Below, piece by piece: positions 17,248-25,486 of a stretch of DNA of 64,000 bases (positions are counted from its first letter, which is position 1; each line of letters opens with the position of its first letter). Both the position numbers and the translations under genes were made by a program. This stretch comes from Emticicia aquatica (GTDB lineage Bacteria > Bacteroidota > Bacteroidia > Cytophagales > Spirosomataceae): the NCBI RefSeq assembly GCF_923079645.1, contig NZ_CAKLPY010000001.1, positions 1,818,001-1,882,000 on the forward strand, given 5' to 3'. The notes beneath the pieces are model-generated. The model was not told the origin of the DNA and searched no databases. It saw only the letters and a program-made list of their open reading frames with translations.

Positions 17248-18669
17248 ATGAAACATCTATTTTTACTACTCTCCTTGGTCAGTATGAGTATTATTGCCCA
17301 AACCCCAAAAGACAAGATGCTTGAAAGTATCAGCAAAAAAGAAATGTATTACGGCGGAATTGCCAAACAAATTTGGAATTATGCAGAGGTAGGCTATCAA
17401 GAAACCAAAAGTTCTACATTATTACAAGAAACACTCAGTAAAGAAGGATTTAAAATAGAAAAAGGGGTTGCGGGTATTCCAACTGCTTTTACTGCAACAT
17501 TTGGAGAAGGAAAACCAGTTATTGGGATTCTTGGAGAATTTGATGCACTCCCTGGTTTATCACAAGACTCAACTACTGACCAAAAATCAGTTGGAGGAAT
17601 TGCTGGCCATGCCTGTGGGCACCATTTATTTGGAACTGCTTCGGCAGCGGCAGCTATTGCAGTAAAAGAATATATGAAGACTAATAATATAAAAGGAACA
17701 CTCCGCTTCTACGGCACACCTGCTGAAGAAGGTGGTTCTGGCAAAGTTTATATGGTGCGTGATGGTTTATTTAATGACGTTGATGTAGTTGTGCATTGGC
17801 ATCCTGGTTCTTCAAATAGTGCTAGTTTCGGTACTTCTCTTGCAAATAAGTCGGGTAAATTTCGCTTTTATGGCGTTTCAGCTCACGCTGCAGCTTCTCC
17901 TGAAAAAGGCCGTTCGGCTTTAGACGGTGTTGAAGCTATGGACAATATGGTAAATATGTTACGAGAACATGTTCCGTCTGATACACGTATTCATTATGTA
18001 ATAACCAATGGAGGAAAAGCACCAAATGTTGTTCCAGATTTTGCTGAGGTTTATTATTATGCACGTAGCCCTCGTAGAACAGATGTGATGGATGTTTGGT
18101 CTAGAATAGAAAAAGCAGCAAAAGGTGCAGCAATGGGAACTGATACTCGTGTAGATTGGGAATTAACAGGTGGCACATACGAATTATTAGCTAATGAAAC
18201 ACTTGCTAAAGTAATGCACGCCAACCTAACGAAAGTAGGCGGTATTAATTATACGGCTGAAGAAAAAGCATTTGCTGAAAAAATTTCTAAGACTTTGGGT
18301 GTTGAAAATGTCAAATATGAAGATGCTACGGGAATAAAACCGTTAGCCGCAGAAAGAGGTGCTGGTGGCTCTACTGATGTAGGTGATGTAAGTTGGACCG
18401 TTCCAACAGTTGGTCTAACAACAGCCACTTGGGTGCCAGGTACTCCTGCACATAGTTGGCAAGCAGTTGCAGCTGGCGGTATGAGTATTGGTAGAAAAGG
18501 AATGCTTGTGGCAGCTAAAACATTAGCATTAACTGCTGCTGAACTTTTTGAAAATGAACAATTGAGAAAAGATGCAAGGATTGAATTTGAAAAAGCTCGT
18601 GGAAGCAAAGAGTTTAAATATCAAGCTTTGGTTGGAGATAGAAAACCAGCGTTAGATTATCGAAAGTAA
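17248..18669 (+). CDS. Exported M20 family amidohydrolase (AbgB-like)
   Basis: A 473-residue metallopeptidase of the M20 family. An N-terminal signal peptide (cleavage after about residue 18, MSIIAQ) points to a periplasmic or outer location. Metal-binding motifs include GHACGHH near residue 122 and the PAEEGGSGK segment near residue 158, which matches AbgB, the p-aminobenzoyl-glutamate hydrolase subunit. A dimerisation domain interrupts the catalytic domain at about 200-315. Other M20 amidohydrolases acting on N-acyl amino acids are equally possible. Confidence 0.8.
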   Translation: MKHLFLLLSLVSMSIIAQTPKDKMLESISKKEMYYGGIAKQIWNYAEVGYQETKSSTLLQETLSKEGFKIEKGVAGIPTAFTATFGEGKPVIGILGEFDALPGLSQDSTTDQKSVGGIAGHACGHHLFGTASAAAAIAVKEYMKTNNIKGTLRFYGTPAEEGGSGKVYMVRDGLFNDVDVVVHWHPGSSNSASFGTSLANKSGKFRFYGVSAHAAASPEKGRSALDGVEAMDNMVNMLREHVPSDTRIHYVITNGGKAPNVVPDFAEVYYYARSPRRTDVMDVWSRIEKAAKGAAMGTDTRVDWELTGGTYELLANETLAKVMHANLTKVGGINYTAEEKAFAEKISKTLGVENVKYEDATGIKPLAAERGAGGSTDVGDVSWTVPTVGLTTATWVPGTPAHSWQAVAAGGMSIGRKGMLVAAKTLALTAAELFENEQLRKDARIEFEKARGSKEFKYQALVGDRKPALDYRK

Positions 18670-18694
18670 ATTTTGAATTGAATAATTTACTGAA

Positions 18695-18745
18695 TTACAT
18701 AAAAAAGCATCAGATTCATGAAGATTCTGATACTTTTTTATGTAA
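18695..18745. terminator. Bidirectional terminator between the M20 gene and the SafE-like gene
   Basis: A long imperfect stem with outer arms TTACATAAAAAAG / CTTTTTTATGTAA and inner arms ATCAGA / TCTGAT. A and T runs on both sides fit termination of both convergent genes. Confidence 0.85.
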
Positions 18746-18755
18746 TATTTTTAAT

Positions 18756-19451
18756 TCAATGACAAAAAGGAATATTCGATAAATCAATATTTTGTTTAAT
18801 AATATGTGGATATACTGCATTAAAGCCTCTTATTATCAACCAAATAGCAAGAATTGAATAGGTAATTGGAATAAGTTTAGGTAGTTTCAAAGCAAAGGTT
18901 TTACGAAACCAAGTTGCTCCTAAACTTATTCCAAGCATCATTGGCAAAGTTCCAAATCCAAAGAATAACATAAAAAACATCCCATCAATCACTCGTTCGG
19001 TCAGAAAAGCTCCACTTAGGGCCGCATAAACCAATCCACAAGGTAAAAATCCATTCAAAAGCCCAAACGTAAATTGTGTTACAAGAGAATGTTTTTTGAA
19101 AAGAGCCGATAATGAAGATTTAATAAAGTTAGTAAATCTAAAAATTTGAGGATTGAGACTTAACTTATTTTGCCAACTTTTGGGTAAAAAAACACCAAAT
19201 AAAATCAAAGCCCCAAGTATGATTGAAAGTGATTTTTGAGAAATAAAATAACCTGTACTTTCTCCGATAAACCCCACAAACAAGCCCAATACACCATAAG
19301 TCAAAACTCTTCCTCCATTATAAAGTACCCTTCCTAAAATAAATTTCCATCTTTTTGAAGTATCGGCTGGTAACATCATAGCAATTGGGCCACACATACC
19401 AACGCAGTGTAAACTTCCAATAAAACCCATGATGAATGCTGAGTAAAACAC
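18756..19451 (-). CDS. Sulfite exporter TauE/SafE family protein (cbb3-linked)
   Basis: A 231-residue membrane protein of the UreH/SafE-like branch, with about six transmembrane segments. The first contains GSLHCVGMCGP (Cys17 and Cys21), and a second signature LNGFLPCGLVY sits near residue 134. These cysteine-bearing repeats resemble the DsbD/CcdA membrane fold. Genes of this type often close cbb3 oxidase operons and are thought to help copper or thiol handling during assembly. It is the last gene of the locus, 64 bases after the ccoH stop, with a large palindrome between them. Confidence 0.75.
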   Translation of the reverse strand: MFYSAFIMGFIGSLHCVGMCGPIAMMLPADTSKRWKFILGRVLYNGGRVLTYGVLGLFVGFIGESTGYFISQKSLSIILGALILFGVFLPKSWQNKLSLNPQIFRFTNFIKSSLSALFKKHSLVTQFTFGLLNGFLPCGLVYAALSGAFLTERVIDGMFFMLFFGFGTLPMMLGISLGATWFRKTFALKLPKLIPITYSILAIWLIIRGFNAVYPHIIKQNIDLSNIPFCH

Positions 19452-19470
19452 TTTTTTATATTTTAGATAC

Positions 19471-19514
19471 TTGGTTTAGAATAACAGATTCTAGAATCTA
19501 TTATTCTAAACCAA
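19471..19514. repeat. 44-bp near-perfect palindrome between ccoH and the SafE-like gene
   Basis: Arms of 22 bp meet without a loop. The outer 14 bp (19471-19484 and 19501-19514) pair exactly; the inner palindrome is AGATTCTAGAATCT. Only one pair (19485/19500) is mismatched. It abuts the ccoH stop codon. In RNA it would form a long hairpin, perhaps for transcript processing or termination. Confidence 0.7.
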
Positions 19515-19952
19515 TTATAATGTCATTTTTTCTTCTTTATAATAACCTTTACCGTCTTTATTCCAAGAAACTTTTACAACCCATAAACCTCGGTCAATAT
19601 TAGCTACTGGAATTATTTGGCTTTCCGCATTTGTAATATCAAGATTTACCGCAAAATCTTTGTGAGCATCAGCAGGGCGATAAAAATTAACCTTACCCGT
19701 TGACCCAATAGATTCTTTAGGAAAATCCAATGTAACCACCTTACTATCAGCTTCATAGGCAAATTTCAATTCTTTTGAAAGCTGATTTGTGTTATTCATC
19801 TGGTCAATATTTTCTTGGTAAGCAATTTCCTTTTGATAATAATCTTCACTCACCAAATTAATATCTTTTTGTTGTAAACATTTCCAGACCATAAAGCCCA
19901 TAAAAGCCACAAAACTTAAATATACGATTGCTATTTTTTTTCCCCAGTTCAT
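19515..19952 (-). CDS. ccoH: FixH/CcoH family cbb3 oxidase assembly protein
   Basis: A 145-residue protein with one N-terminal transmembrane helix (about 5-24) and a periplasmic beta-rich domain, as in FixH/CcoH, which is needed for stable cbb3 assembly. The conserved EDYYQKEI motif follows the helix. I place the start at the ATG giving MNWGKKIAIVY. An upstream ATG at 19982 would add ten residues without improving the family match. It lies directly after ccoG and before the SafE-like gene. Confidence 0.8.
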   Translation of the reverse strand: MNWGKKIAIVYLSFVAFMGFMVWKCLQQKDINLVSEDYYQKEIAYQENIDQMNNTNQLSKELKFAYEADSKVVTLDFPKESIGSTGKVNFYRPADAHKDFAVNLDITNAESQIIPVANIDRGLWVVKVSWNKDGKGYYKEEKMTL

Positions 19953-20009
19953 ATTGTTTTGAATTAAGAATGATGTTTTCATTATTTAATTTATCATTCG
20001 ATTTAAATT

Positions 20010-21437
20010 TTATTCTGCTGGCCCCAAGAAATTGGTTTTTACAGTTTCAACCAAAACATTGCCATTATAAACTTCAATTTTCAAAGGCGTTTTTATAGCT
20101 TTAATCGCTTCTTTTGGCATATCTAAAAAGAAAACTGCATCAGCTCTACCTTGCATTGGTACACTAATTTTGCTACCTTGAATCCTTATAACACCTTTAT
20201 TATCAGCCACTTTCAAGACTAAATCAATTGGTTCGGAAGTTTTATTAATAAACTGTACATTATACAAGTTACTGATTTTCCCATTAGGTTGCTCTTGATA
20301 CATTTGACCTGGCACTCGCATAATTGTCGTTTCAACCATTGTACGACTCATCAATAAAAACGCTTCAACCCCAACTAAAAGCAACAAAACCACAGAATAA
20401 GCATAAGCTCTTGGTGACATTTTAAATGGTGTCCGTTTTTCAATACTTTCTTGTGATGCGTATTTAATTAAACCTGTTGGTTTATCAACTTTAATCATTA
20501 CTTCATCGCAAGCATCAATACAAGCTGTACAATTCACACATTCAAGCTGAGTTCCATTACGAATATCAATACCAGTTGGACAAACCTGTACACACAAAGC
20601 ACAGTCAATACAATCACCTTGTTTGGCTTGAACTGTCGATTTTTCAGTATTTTTACTCAACTTACCTCTTGGTTCACCTCTGACGAAATCATACATAATT
20701 GCCATCGTACTTCGCCCCATCAAAACACCTTGTAAACGACCATAAGGACAAATTGCGATACAAACTTGTTCTCTTAAACGAGTAAATACGAAGTAAAATA
20801 AAGCTGTAAATACTAAAATACCGATAAATCCTGATAAATGGTAAGCTGGTGAAATTGTTACAATATTGATTGTTTCTTCAATTCCGATGATGTATGCCAT
20901 TGTAAAATGAGCAATAATTACCGAAAAAATGATATAAATTATATGTTTAAGCGTTTTCTTCCTTATTTTTTCAGCAGTCCACGGGCCGCTATCTAATTTT
21001 TGTTGTTGACGAGCATCACCTTCAATCCAGTATTCAATTTTACGGAAAATCATTTCCAAAAAAACCGTTTGAGGACAAGCCCATCCGCACCAAAAGCGTC
21101 CATAAACAACAGTAAATAAAATGATAAATACAAAAAATGTAATCATTCCTATGCCAAACAACACAAAATCTTGAGGAAAGAAAGGTTGTCCAAAAATTAC
21201 AAACTTTCTTTCAAAAATATTCATCATCAATAAAGGCTGTCCGCTGATTTTGATGAATGGTACTGAAAAAAATATGACTAAAAAAACAAATGTTGCAATG
21301 ATTCTTTTGTTGTGAAAACTACCTTTTGGTTTTTTGGGATGCAACCAAATACGTTTCCCATTGGCGTCCACCGTGGCGATTGTGTCACGGTATTCTTCAT
21401 CATAAAACTGTGAAATATCTGGTGTTGTGGTATTCAT
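20010..21437 (-). CDS. ccoG: Cytochrome c oxidase accessory protein CcoG
   Basis: A 475-residue CcoG (FixG/RdxA), a membrane iron-sulfur protein that reduces copper for cbb3 oxidase assembly. It has several transmembrane segments, the GWACPQTVF motif, and a ferredoxin-like region with CIDCALCVQVCP and CVNCTACIDAC. A C-terminal Ig-like periplasmic domain follows. I start at the ATG giving MNTTTPDISQF. The longer frame reaching 21491 would read through a hairpin between ccoP and ccoG and adds an untypical N-terminus. Confidence 0.9.
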   Translation of the reverse strand: MNTTTPDISQFYDEEYRDTIATVDANGKRIWLHPKKPKGSFHNKRIIATFVFLVIFFSVPFIKISGQPLLMMNIFERKFVIFGQPFFPQDFVLFGIGMITFFVFIILFTVVYGRFWCGWACPQTVFLEMIFRKIEYWIEGDARQQQKLDSGPWTAEKIRKKTLKHIIYIIFSVIIAHFTMAYIIGIEETINIVTISPAYHLSGFIGILVFTALFYFVFTRLREQVCIAICPYGRLQGVLMGRSTMAIMYDFVRGEPRGKLSKNTEKSTVQAKQGDCIDCALCVQVCPTGIDIRNGTQLECVNCTACIDACDEVMIKVDKPTGLIKYASQESIEKRTPFKMSPRAYAYSVVLLLLVGVEAFLLMSRTMVETTIMRVPGQMYQEQPNGKISNLYNVQFINKTSEPIDLVLKVADNKGVIRIQGSKISVPMQGRADAVFFLDMPKEAIKAIKTPLKIEVYNGNVLVETVKTNFLGPAE

Positions 21438-21452
21438 TTTATTTTGTTTAAA

Positions 21453-21488
21453 CCCCACCATCTTGTCAAATCCAGCAAAATGGTGGGG
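21453..21488 (-). terminator. Hairpin between ccoP and ccoG
   Basis: A 9-bp perfect GC-rich stem (CCCCACCAT / ATGGTGGGG) with an 18-base loop is followed on the minus strand by TTTAAAC. It lies in the short gap between ccoP and ccoG and may lower or pause read-through into the assembly genes. Confidence 0.6.
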
Positions 21489-21495
21489 CAAATTA

Positions 21496-22278
21496 TTATT
21501 TTGTTGCAGTCGAATCTGCTTTTACACCTTGCGGAGCTTTTCCGTTTGGTGGGTTTGTTCCAGCAATTGATAAGATATAATTTGATACATCTTGCATTTC
21601 GTTTGGCTTCAAAGTTGCTTTCCAAGCAATCATTCCTTTTTCAGGAACACCATTTTTGATAGTTTTGAAAACATCATTGATTGTTCCACCGTGTAACCAA
21701 TATTCATCAGTTAAGTTTGGACCAACGCCACCTTCACCTAATGCACCATGACAAGCAACGCATTTTCCAGTAAAAATCTCTTTACCTTTAGCCAGTACTT
21801 TTGCATCAGTTACCAATAATTTTACTGTTTTTTCGTCAATACTATTGGCATTTTTGGCTTGGTATTCTTCAATTTGTTTCTGAGCAACTGTCACTTCTTG
21901 TTGGTATTCTTCTTCTTGAAGCGGGCTTGAGTACCAAACGTGGTAATCGAGCATATAAACTATAGCAAACACAATTGTTGCATAGAATAAATATTTCCAC
22001 CAAGGTGGTAAGTGGTTGTCGAGTTCTCTAATGCCATCATAATTATGATTAAGCAAAATCACTTCTTCTTTTTCCAACGGAACTGCTCCCGTTAAACTTT
22101 TCCACCAAGTATCGAAACTAAACGCTTCAACTATTTTTCCGCTTCGCTCTGCATCAATTTGTTTCAAAGCTCGGAAAATACCGAAAACAACGAACAAAAT
22201 AACGATTGCGAAAATGACGAGAGTTACCAATACCAAGAATAGAATAAGTTCATCTCCTGTTTTGAATGATAAGTTCAT
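21496..22278 (-). CDS. ccoP: cbb3-type cytochrome c oxidase subunit CcoP (mono-haem)
   Basis: A 260-residue CcoP. Two N-terminal transmembrane helices (about 10-35 and 96-115) precede a cytochrome c domain with one CVACH haem site (Cys173-His177) and a likely axial Met near residue 216. DEYWLHGG is the typical CcoP motif. Proteobacterial CcoP usually carries two c-type haems; here only one CxxCH is present. It passes electrons toward CcoO/CcoN. Confidence 0.9.
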   Translation of the reverse strand: MNLSFKTGDELILFLVLVTLVIFAIVILFVVFGIFRALKQIDAERSGKIVEAFSFDTWWKSLTGAVPLEKEEVILLNHNYDGIRELDNHLPPWWKYLFYATIVFAIVYMLDYHVWYSSPLQEEEYQQEVTVAQKQIEEYQAKNANSIDEKTVKLLVTDAKVLAKGKEIFTGKCVACHGALGEGGVGPNLTDEYWLHGGTINDVFKTIKNGVPEKGMIAWKATLKPNEMQDVSNYILSIAGTNPPNGKAPQGVKADSTATK

Positions 22279-22328
22279 TTATTACAATTTTTATGATTGA
22301 TAAAATAAATTTCTACTGTTGTGAAAAA

Positions 22329-22493
22329 CTACTCATCTTTACCAAAAGGTAGATTTTCCATGTGTTTTACGTATTTTTTGTCTGCTTTAAAAACCCAAAA
22401 ACCTAATGCAGAAAAGAAAACAACAAACACGATTAGTGAAAAGATGGGATAAACCGATACGCCATCAATGCTAGACAATGCGTTTTTAAACAT
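22329..22493 (-). CDS. ccoQ: cbb3-type oxidase subunit CcoQ/FixQ-like
   Basis: A 54-residue protein, starting MFKNALSSIDGVSVYPIF and ending at TAG. It has a single transmembrane helix (about residues 15-35), then FKADKKY and a short acidic tail. Size, topology and its position between ccoNO and ccoP identify it as the small CcoQ subunit, which stabilises the complex. The sequence itself is poorly conserved in this family, so the call relies partly on context. Confidence 0.8.
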   Translation of the reverse strand: MFKNALSSIDGVSVYPIFSLIVFVVFFSALGFWVFKADKKYVKHMENLPFGKDE

Positions 22494-22562
22494 AATTGTA
22501 TTTGATTTATTCGAGGTTACTAGACCATAGTGAAAGTTTATGGCCTAGCACCTTTCGAGTTC

Positions 22563-24746
22563 TTATTTAACAGCAGTTTGTTCTTTTTTGATGTCAGTTC
22601 CCATGCGTTGTAAATAGGCAATCAAAGCGATGATTTCTTTATCTGGACTTGCTTTGATTTTGGCATCAGCTAAAGATTGAACAATGCCATTTGCTTGATT
22701 TTCTGCATTTGCAATCGCCTCATCTTCAAAACCTTCTGGATACGGAACACCCAATTTACGCATTGCATTTACTTTATCAGGTAATTGATTTTTATTGTAT
22801 TTATCTGATAATAACCATGGATAAGTAGGCATAATTGAACCTGGTGACATCGTTTGTGGGTCCATCATGTGGTTATAATGCCAGCTATCAGGGTATTTTC
22901 CACCAACACGATGCAAATCTGGACCAGTTCTTTTTGAACCCCATTGGAATGGATGGTCATAAACAAACTCACCTGCTTTTGAATATTCCCCGTATCGCTC
23001 AGTCTCCGAACGGAAAGGACGAATCATTTGTGAGTGACAGGTATAACAACCTTCACGAATATAAATATCACGACCTTCAAGTTCGAGCGGTGTATAAGGT
23101 TTCACCGAAGCGATGGTTGGAATATTTGATTCAACCAACCATGTTGGTACAAACTCTACAATTCCACCAATAATAACAGCAACCAAGGCTAAAACCATAA
23201 ACATTATTGGTTTTCGTTCGATAACTGAATGCCAACCTTCGCTTGCAATTCTTACATTTTTTACCAAGGCTGGTGCTTCATCGTATTCGTCAGCAACAAA
23301 ACTTCCTTGACCAGCTGTTTTGATGAGATTATAAATCATGATGAATGTTCCAACCAAATAAAGTAAACCACCGAAAGCACGCATGGCATATAATGGAACA
23401 ATTTGAGTAACCGTTTCAAGGAAGTTTGGATAAGCCAAGAATCCTTCTTTTGTAAATTCTTTCCACATCAAGCTTTGTGTAAAACCTGCCCAATACATCG
23501 GTAATGTCCAAAACAATATACCAAGTGTACCTACCCAAAAGTGCGTATTTGCAAGCGAAACAGAGTATATTTTGGTTTTCCACATCCTTGGAACCATCCA
23601 ATAAAGCATACCAAAAATCATGAATCCGTTCCACCCTAAACCACCTACGTGAACGTGAGCGATTGTCCAGTCAGTAAAGTGAGAAATAGCATTTACGTTT
23701 TTCAAAGAAAGCAAAGGGCCTTCAAAAGTAGCCATACCATAAGCAGTTACAGCAACCACAAAGAATTTTAAAACTGGGTCTTCACGCACTCTATCCCAAG
23801 CACCACGAAGCGTGAGTAATCCATTTAACATACCACCCCATGATGGAGCAATCAACATGATTGAGAAAACTGTTCCCAAACTTTGAGCCCAATCAGGCAA
23901 TGAAGAATAAAGTAAATGGTGCGGGCCTGCCCAGATATATAAAAATATCAATGACCAAAAGTGAATAATTGAAAGTTTGTAAGAGAAAACTGGTCGATTT
24001 GCTGCTTTTGGCATGTAATAATACATCAAACCCAAAAAAGGAGTTGTTAAGAAAAACGCCACTGCATTGTGTCCGTACCACCACTGTACTAGAGCATCTT
24101 GCACACCTGCATAAATAGAATAACTTTTTGTCCAAGAAATTGGCAATTCGAGCGAGTTCACAATGTGAAGCATTGCAACGGTTATGAAGGTAGCAATATA
24201 AAACCACACTGCAACATACATATGTCGTTCACGACGTTTGATAATCGTACCAATCATATTGATACCAAAAACTACCCAAATTAGAGCAATAGCAATATCA
24301 ATTGGCCATTCTAACTCTGCATATTCTTTACCAGTTGTTAAGCCCAACGGTAATGAAAGAGCAGCAGCTACAATAATTAATTGCCAACCCCAAAAGTGAA
24401 TCCAATTGAGTAATGGACTAAACATTGGAGCTTTTAGCAACCTTGGCATTGAATAATAAACCCCCGCAAACATGGCATTACCAACAAAGGCAAAAATGAT
24501 AGCGTTGGTATGAAGTGGGCGAATCCGTCCGAATGTTGTATAAGGAATACCAAAATTGGCAGTTGGCCAGAACAATTGGGTAGCCGCAGTAAGACCAACC
24601 AACATACCGACAACTCCAAAAATGACGGCCGCAATCATGAAAGCTTTTACAACTTTATTGTCGTAGTAAAAACCTTCTAATGCACCCCCACCCCCGGAAT
24701 GGACATGAGAGTCGCTACTGAAAAAAGGTTTGGCAAATAATCGCAT
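22563..24746 (-). CDS. ccoN: Fused cbb3-type cytochrome c oxidase subunits I and II (CcoN-CcoO)
   Basis: A 727-residue fusion. Residues about 20-480 form the polytopic haem-copper subunit CcoN, with FGRIRPLHTNA and the conserved histidines (YGHNAV, GPHHLLY, HVHVGGLGWNG). After a further helix, residues about 540-727 form the membrane-anchored monohaem CcoO with CYTCHSQMIRPFRSE. The complex reduces oxygen with high affinity and pumps protons. I start at the ATG giving MRLFAKPF; an upstream ATG at 24782 would read through a small palindrome. Confidence 0.93.
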   Translation of the reverse strand: MRLFAKPFFSSDSHVHSGGGGALEGFYYDNKVVKAFMIAAVIFGVVGMLVGLTAATQLFWPTANFGIPYTTFGRIRPLHTNAIIFAFVGNAMFAGVYYSMPRLLKAPMFSPLLNWIHFWGWQLIIVAAALSLPLGLTTGKEYAELEWPIDIAIALIWVVFGINMIGTIIKRRERHMYVAVWFYIATFITVAMLHIVNSLELPISWTKSYSIYAGVQDALVQWWYGHNAVAFFLTTPFLGLMYYYMPKAANRPVFSYKLSIIHFWSLIFLYIWAGPHHLLYSSLPDWAQSLGTVFSIMLIAPSWGGMLNGLLTLRGAWDRVREDPVLKFFVVAVTAYGMATFEGPLLSLKNVNAISHFTDWTIAHVHVGGLGWNGFMIFGMLYWMVPRMWKTKIYSVSLANTHFWVGTLGILFWTLPMYWAGFTQSLMWKEFTKEGFLAYPNFLETVTQIVPLYAMRAFGGLLYLVGTFIMIYNLIKTAGQGSFVADEYDEAPALVKNVRIASEGWHSVIERKPIMFMVLALVAVIIGGIVEFVPTWLVESNIPTIASVKPYTPLELEGRDIYIREGCYTCHSQMIRPFRSETERYGEYSKAGEFVYDHPFQWGSKRTGPDLHRVGGKYPDSWHYNHMMDPQTMSPGSIMPTYPWLLSDKYNKNQLPDKVNAMRKLGVPYPEGFEDEAIANAENQANGIVQSLADAKIKASPDKEIIALIAYLQRMGTDIKKEQTAVK

Positions 24747-24769
24747 AAGATTTGGTTTATGGTAGTGAT

Positions 24770-24783
24770 TGTGCAAAAGCACA
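24770..24783. promoter_or_regulatory. Palindrome TGTGC-N4-GCACA upstream of ccoNO
   Basis: TGTGCAAAAGCACA lies 24 bases before the chosen ccoNO start. Arms of five bases with a four-base spacer have the geometry of CRP/FNR-family operators; it could also be a short leader hairpin. Confidence 0.35.
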
Positions 24784-24906
24784 GTTTAGAAAAAAGAATT
24801 ATAATTATGAATTAAGTATAAAAACGCATCAAACGACTAATAATCAATCATTTACTAACAAAATACAAATTGCCAATGCACGGTGAAGTATGATTTCATG
24901 CTGTAA

Positions 24907-24955
24907 AATTACTTTTAGACCCCAATCAAAAACATGATTGAGGTCTGAAGTAATT
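24907..24955 (-). terminator. Long hairpin separating ccoNO from the upstream gene
   Basis: AGACCCCAATCA and TGATTGAGGTCT pair, extended outwards by AATTACTT / AAGTAATT, giving more than 18 pairs. It lies 19 bases past the upstream gene's stop on the minus strand. It has no long T-run, so termination may be partial. Confidence 0.65.
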
Positions 24956-24973
24956 ATGATTAAAATCATAAAA

Positions 24974-25381
24974 TCAATTAAGCGTTACAGGATTTTCAAA
25001 GGAAGCAATAAAACGTCGGAATCGATATTTCGTCTCACGATAATCAGTCTCAAAATATTTCATTTCGTCATTGAAATATAGATGGTCTTTTTTTTGGTCT
25101 TTATCAAAAATATTATCACTGATTACACCTTGTGCCATTTCTTTGTCGATTCCTTGCATTTCTAACAATAATCGTTTTACCAATCGTTGGAAATGATGAA
25201 ATTGATTAACAAATTCGGCAACAACTAACGAATTATGAGGCTGAGAAAGCGTTTTAACTTTATATTCGTCCAAAATCTTCAAGAAAAATGAGGCTTCTTG
25301 CCTAGCTAATTCTAGTTCATTTCGCCAAATTTTATGTTCAAAGTAAGCGTGAGTCAATTGCTGTATTTTTGAAGTTGCCAT
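24974..25381 (-). CDS. Conserved helical protein in the cbb3 locus, function unknown
   Basis: A 135-residue soluble, all-helical protein with many aromatic, histidine and charged residues (ATSKIQQLTHAYFEHKIWRNE at the start) and no cysteine, signal or membrane segment. I do not recognise a family. It sits between the universal stress protein gene and ccoNO on the same strand, which suggests co-expression with the oxidase. The pattern of helices with scattered His/Glu loosely recalls four-helix bundles, but no metal site can be claimed. Confidence 0.5.
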   Translation of the reverse strand: MATSKIQQLTHAYFEHKIWRNELELARQEASFFLKILDEYKVKTLSQPHNSLVVAEFVNQFHHFQRLVKRLLLEMQGIDKEMAQGVISDNIFDKDQKKDHLYFNDEMKYFETDYRETKYRFRRFIASFENPVTLN

Positions 25382-25486
25382 TGCTAATTAGATTTTTAAG
25401 TATCGTATCACAATCGTACAAAAGTTTGCGATATTTTGGGTTAGTCCACTTTATTTAGAATTTTTTATTTCCACTTCATTCAATTT

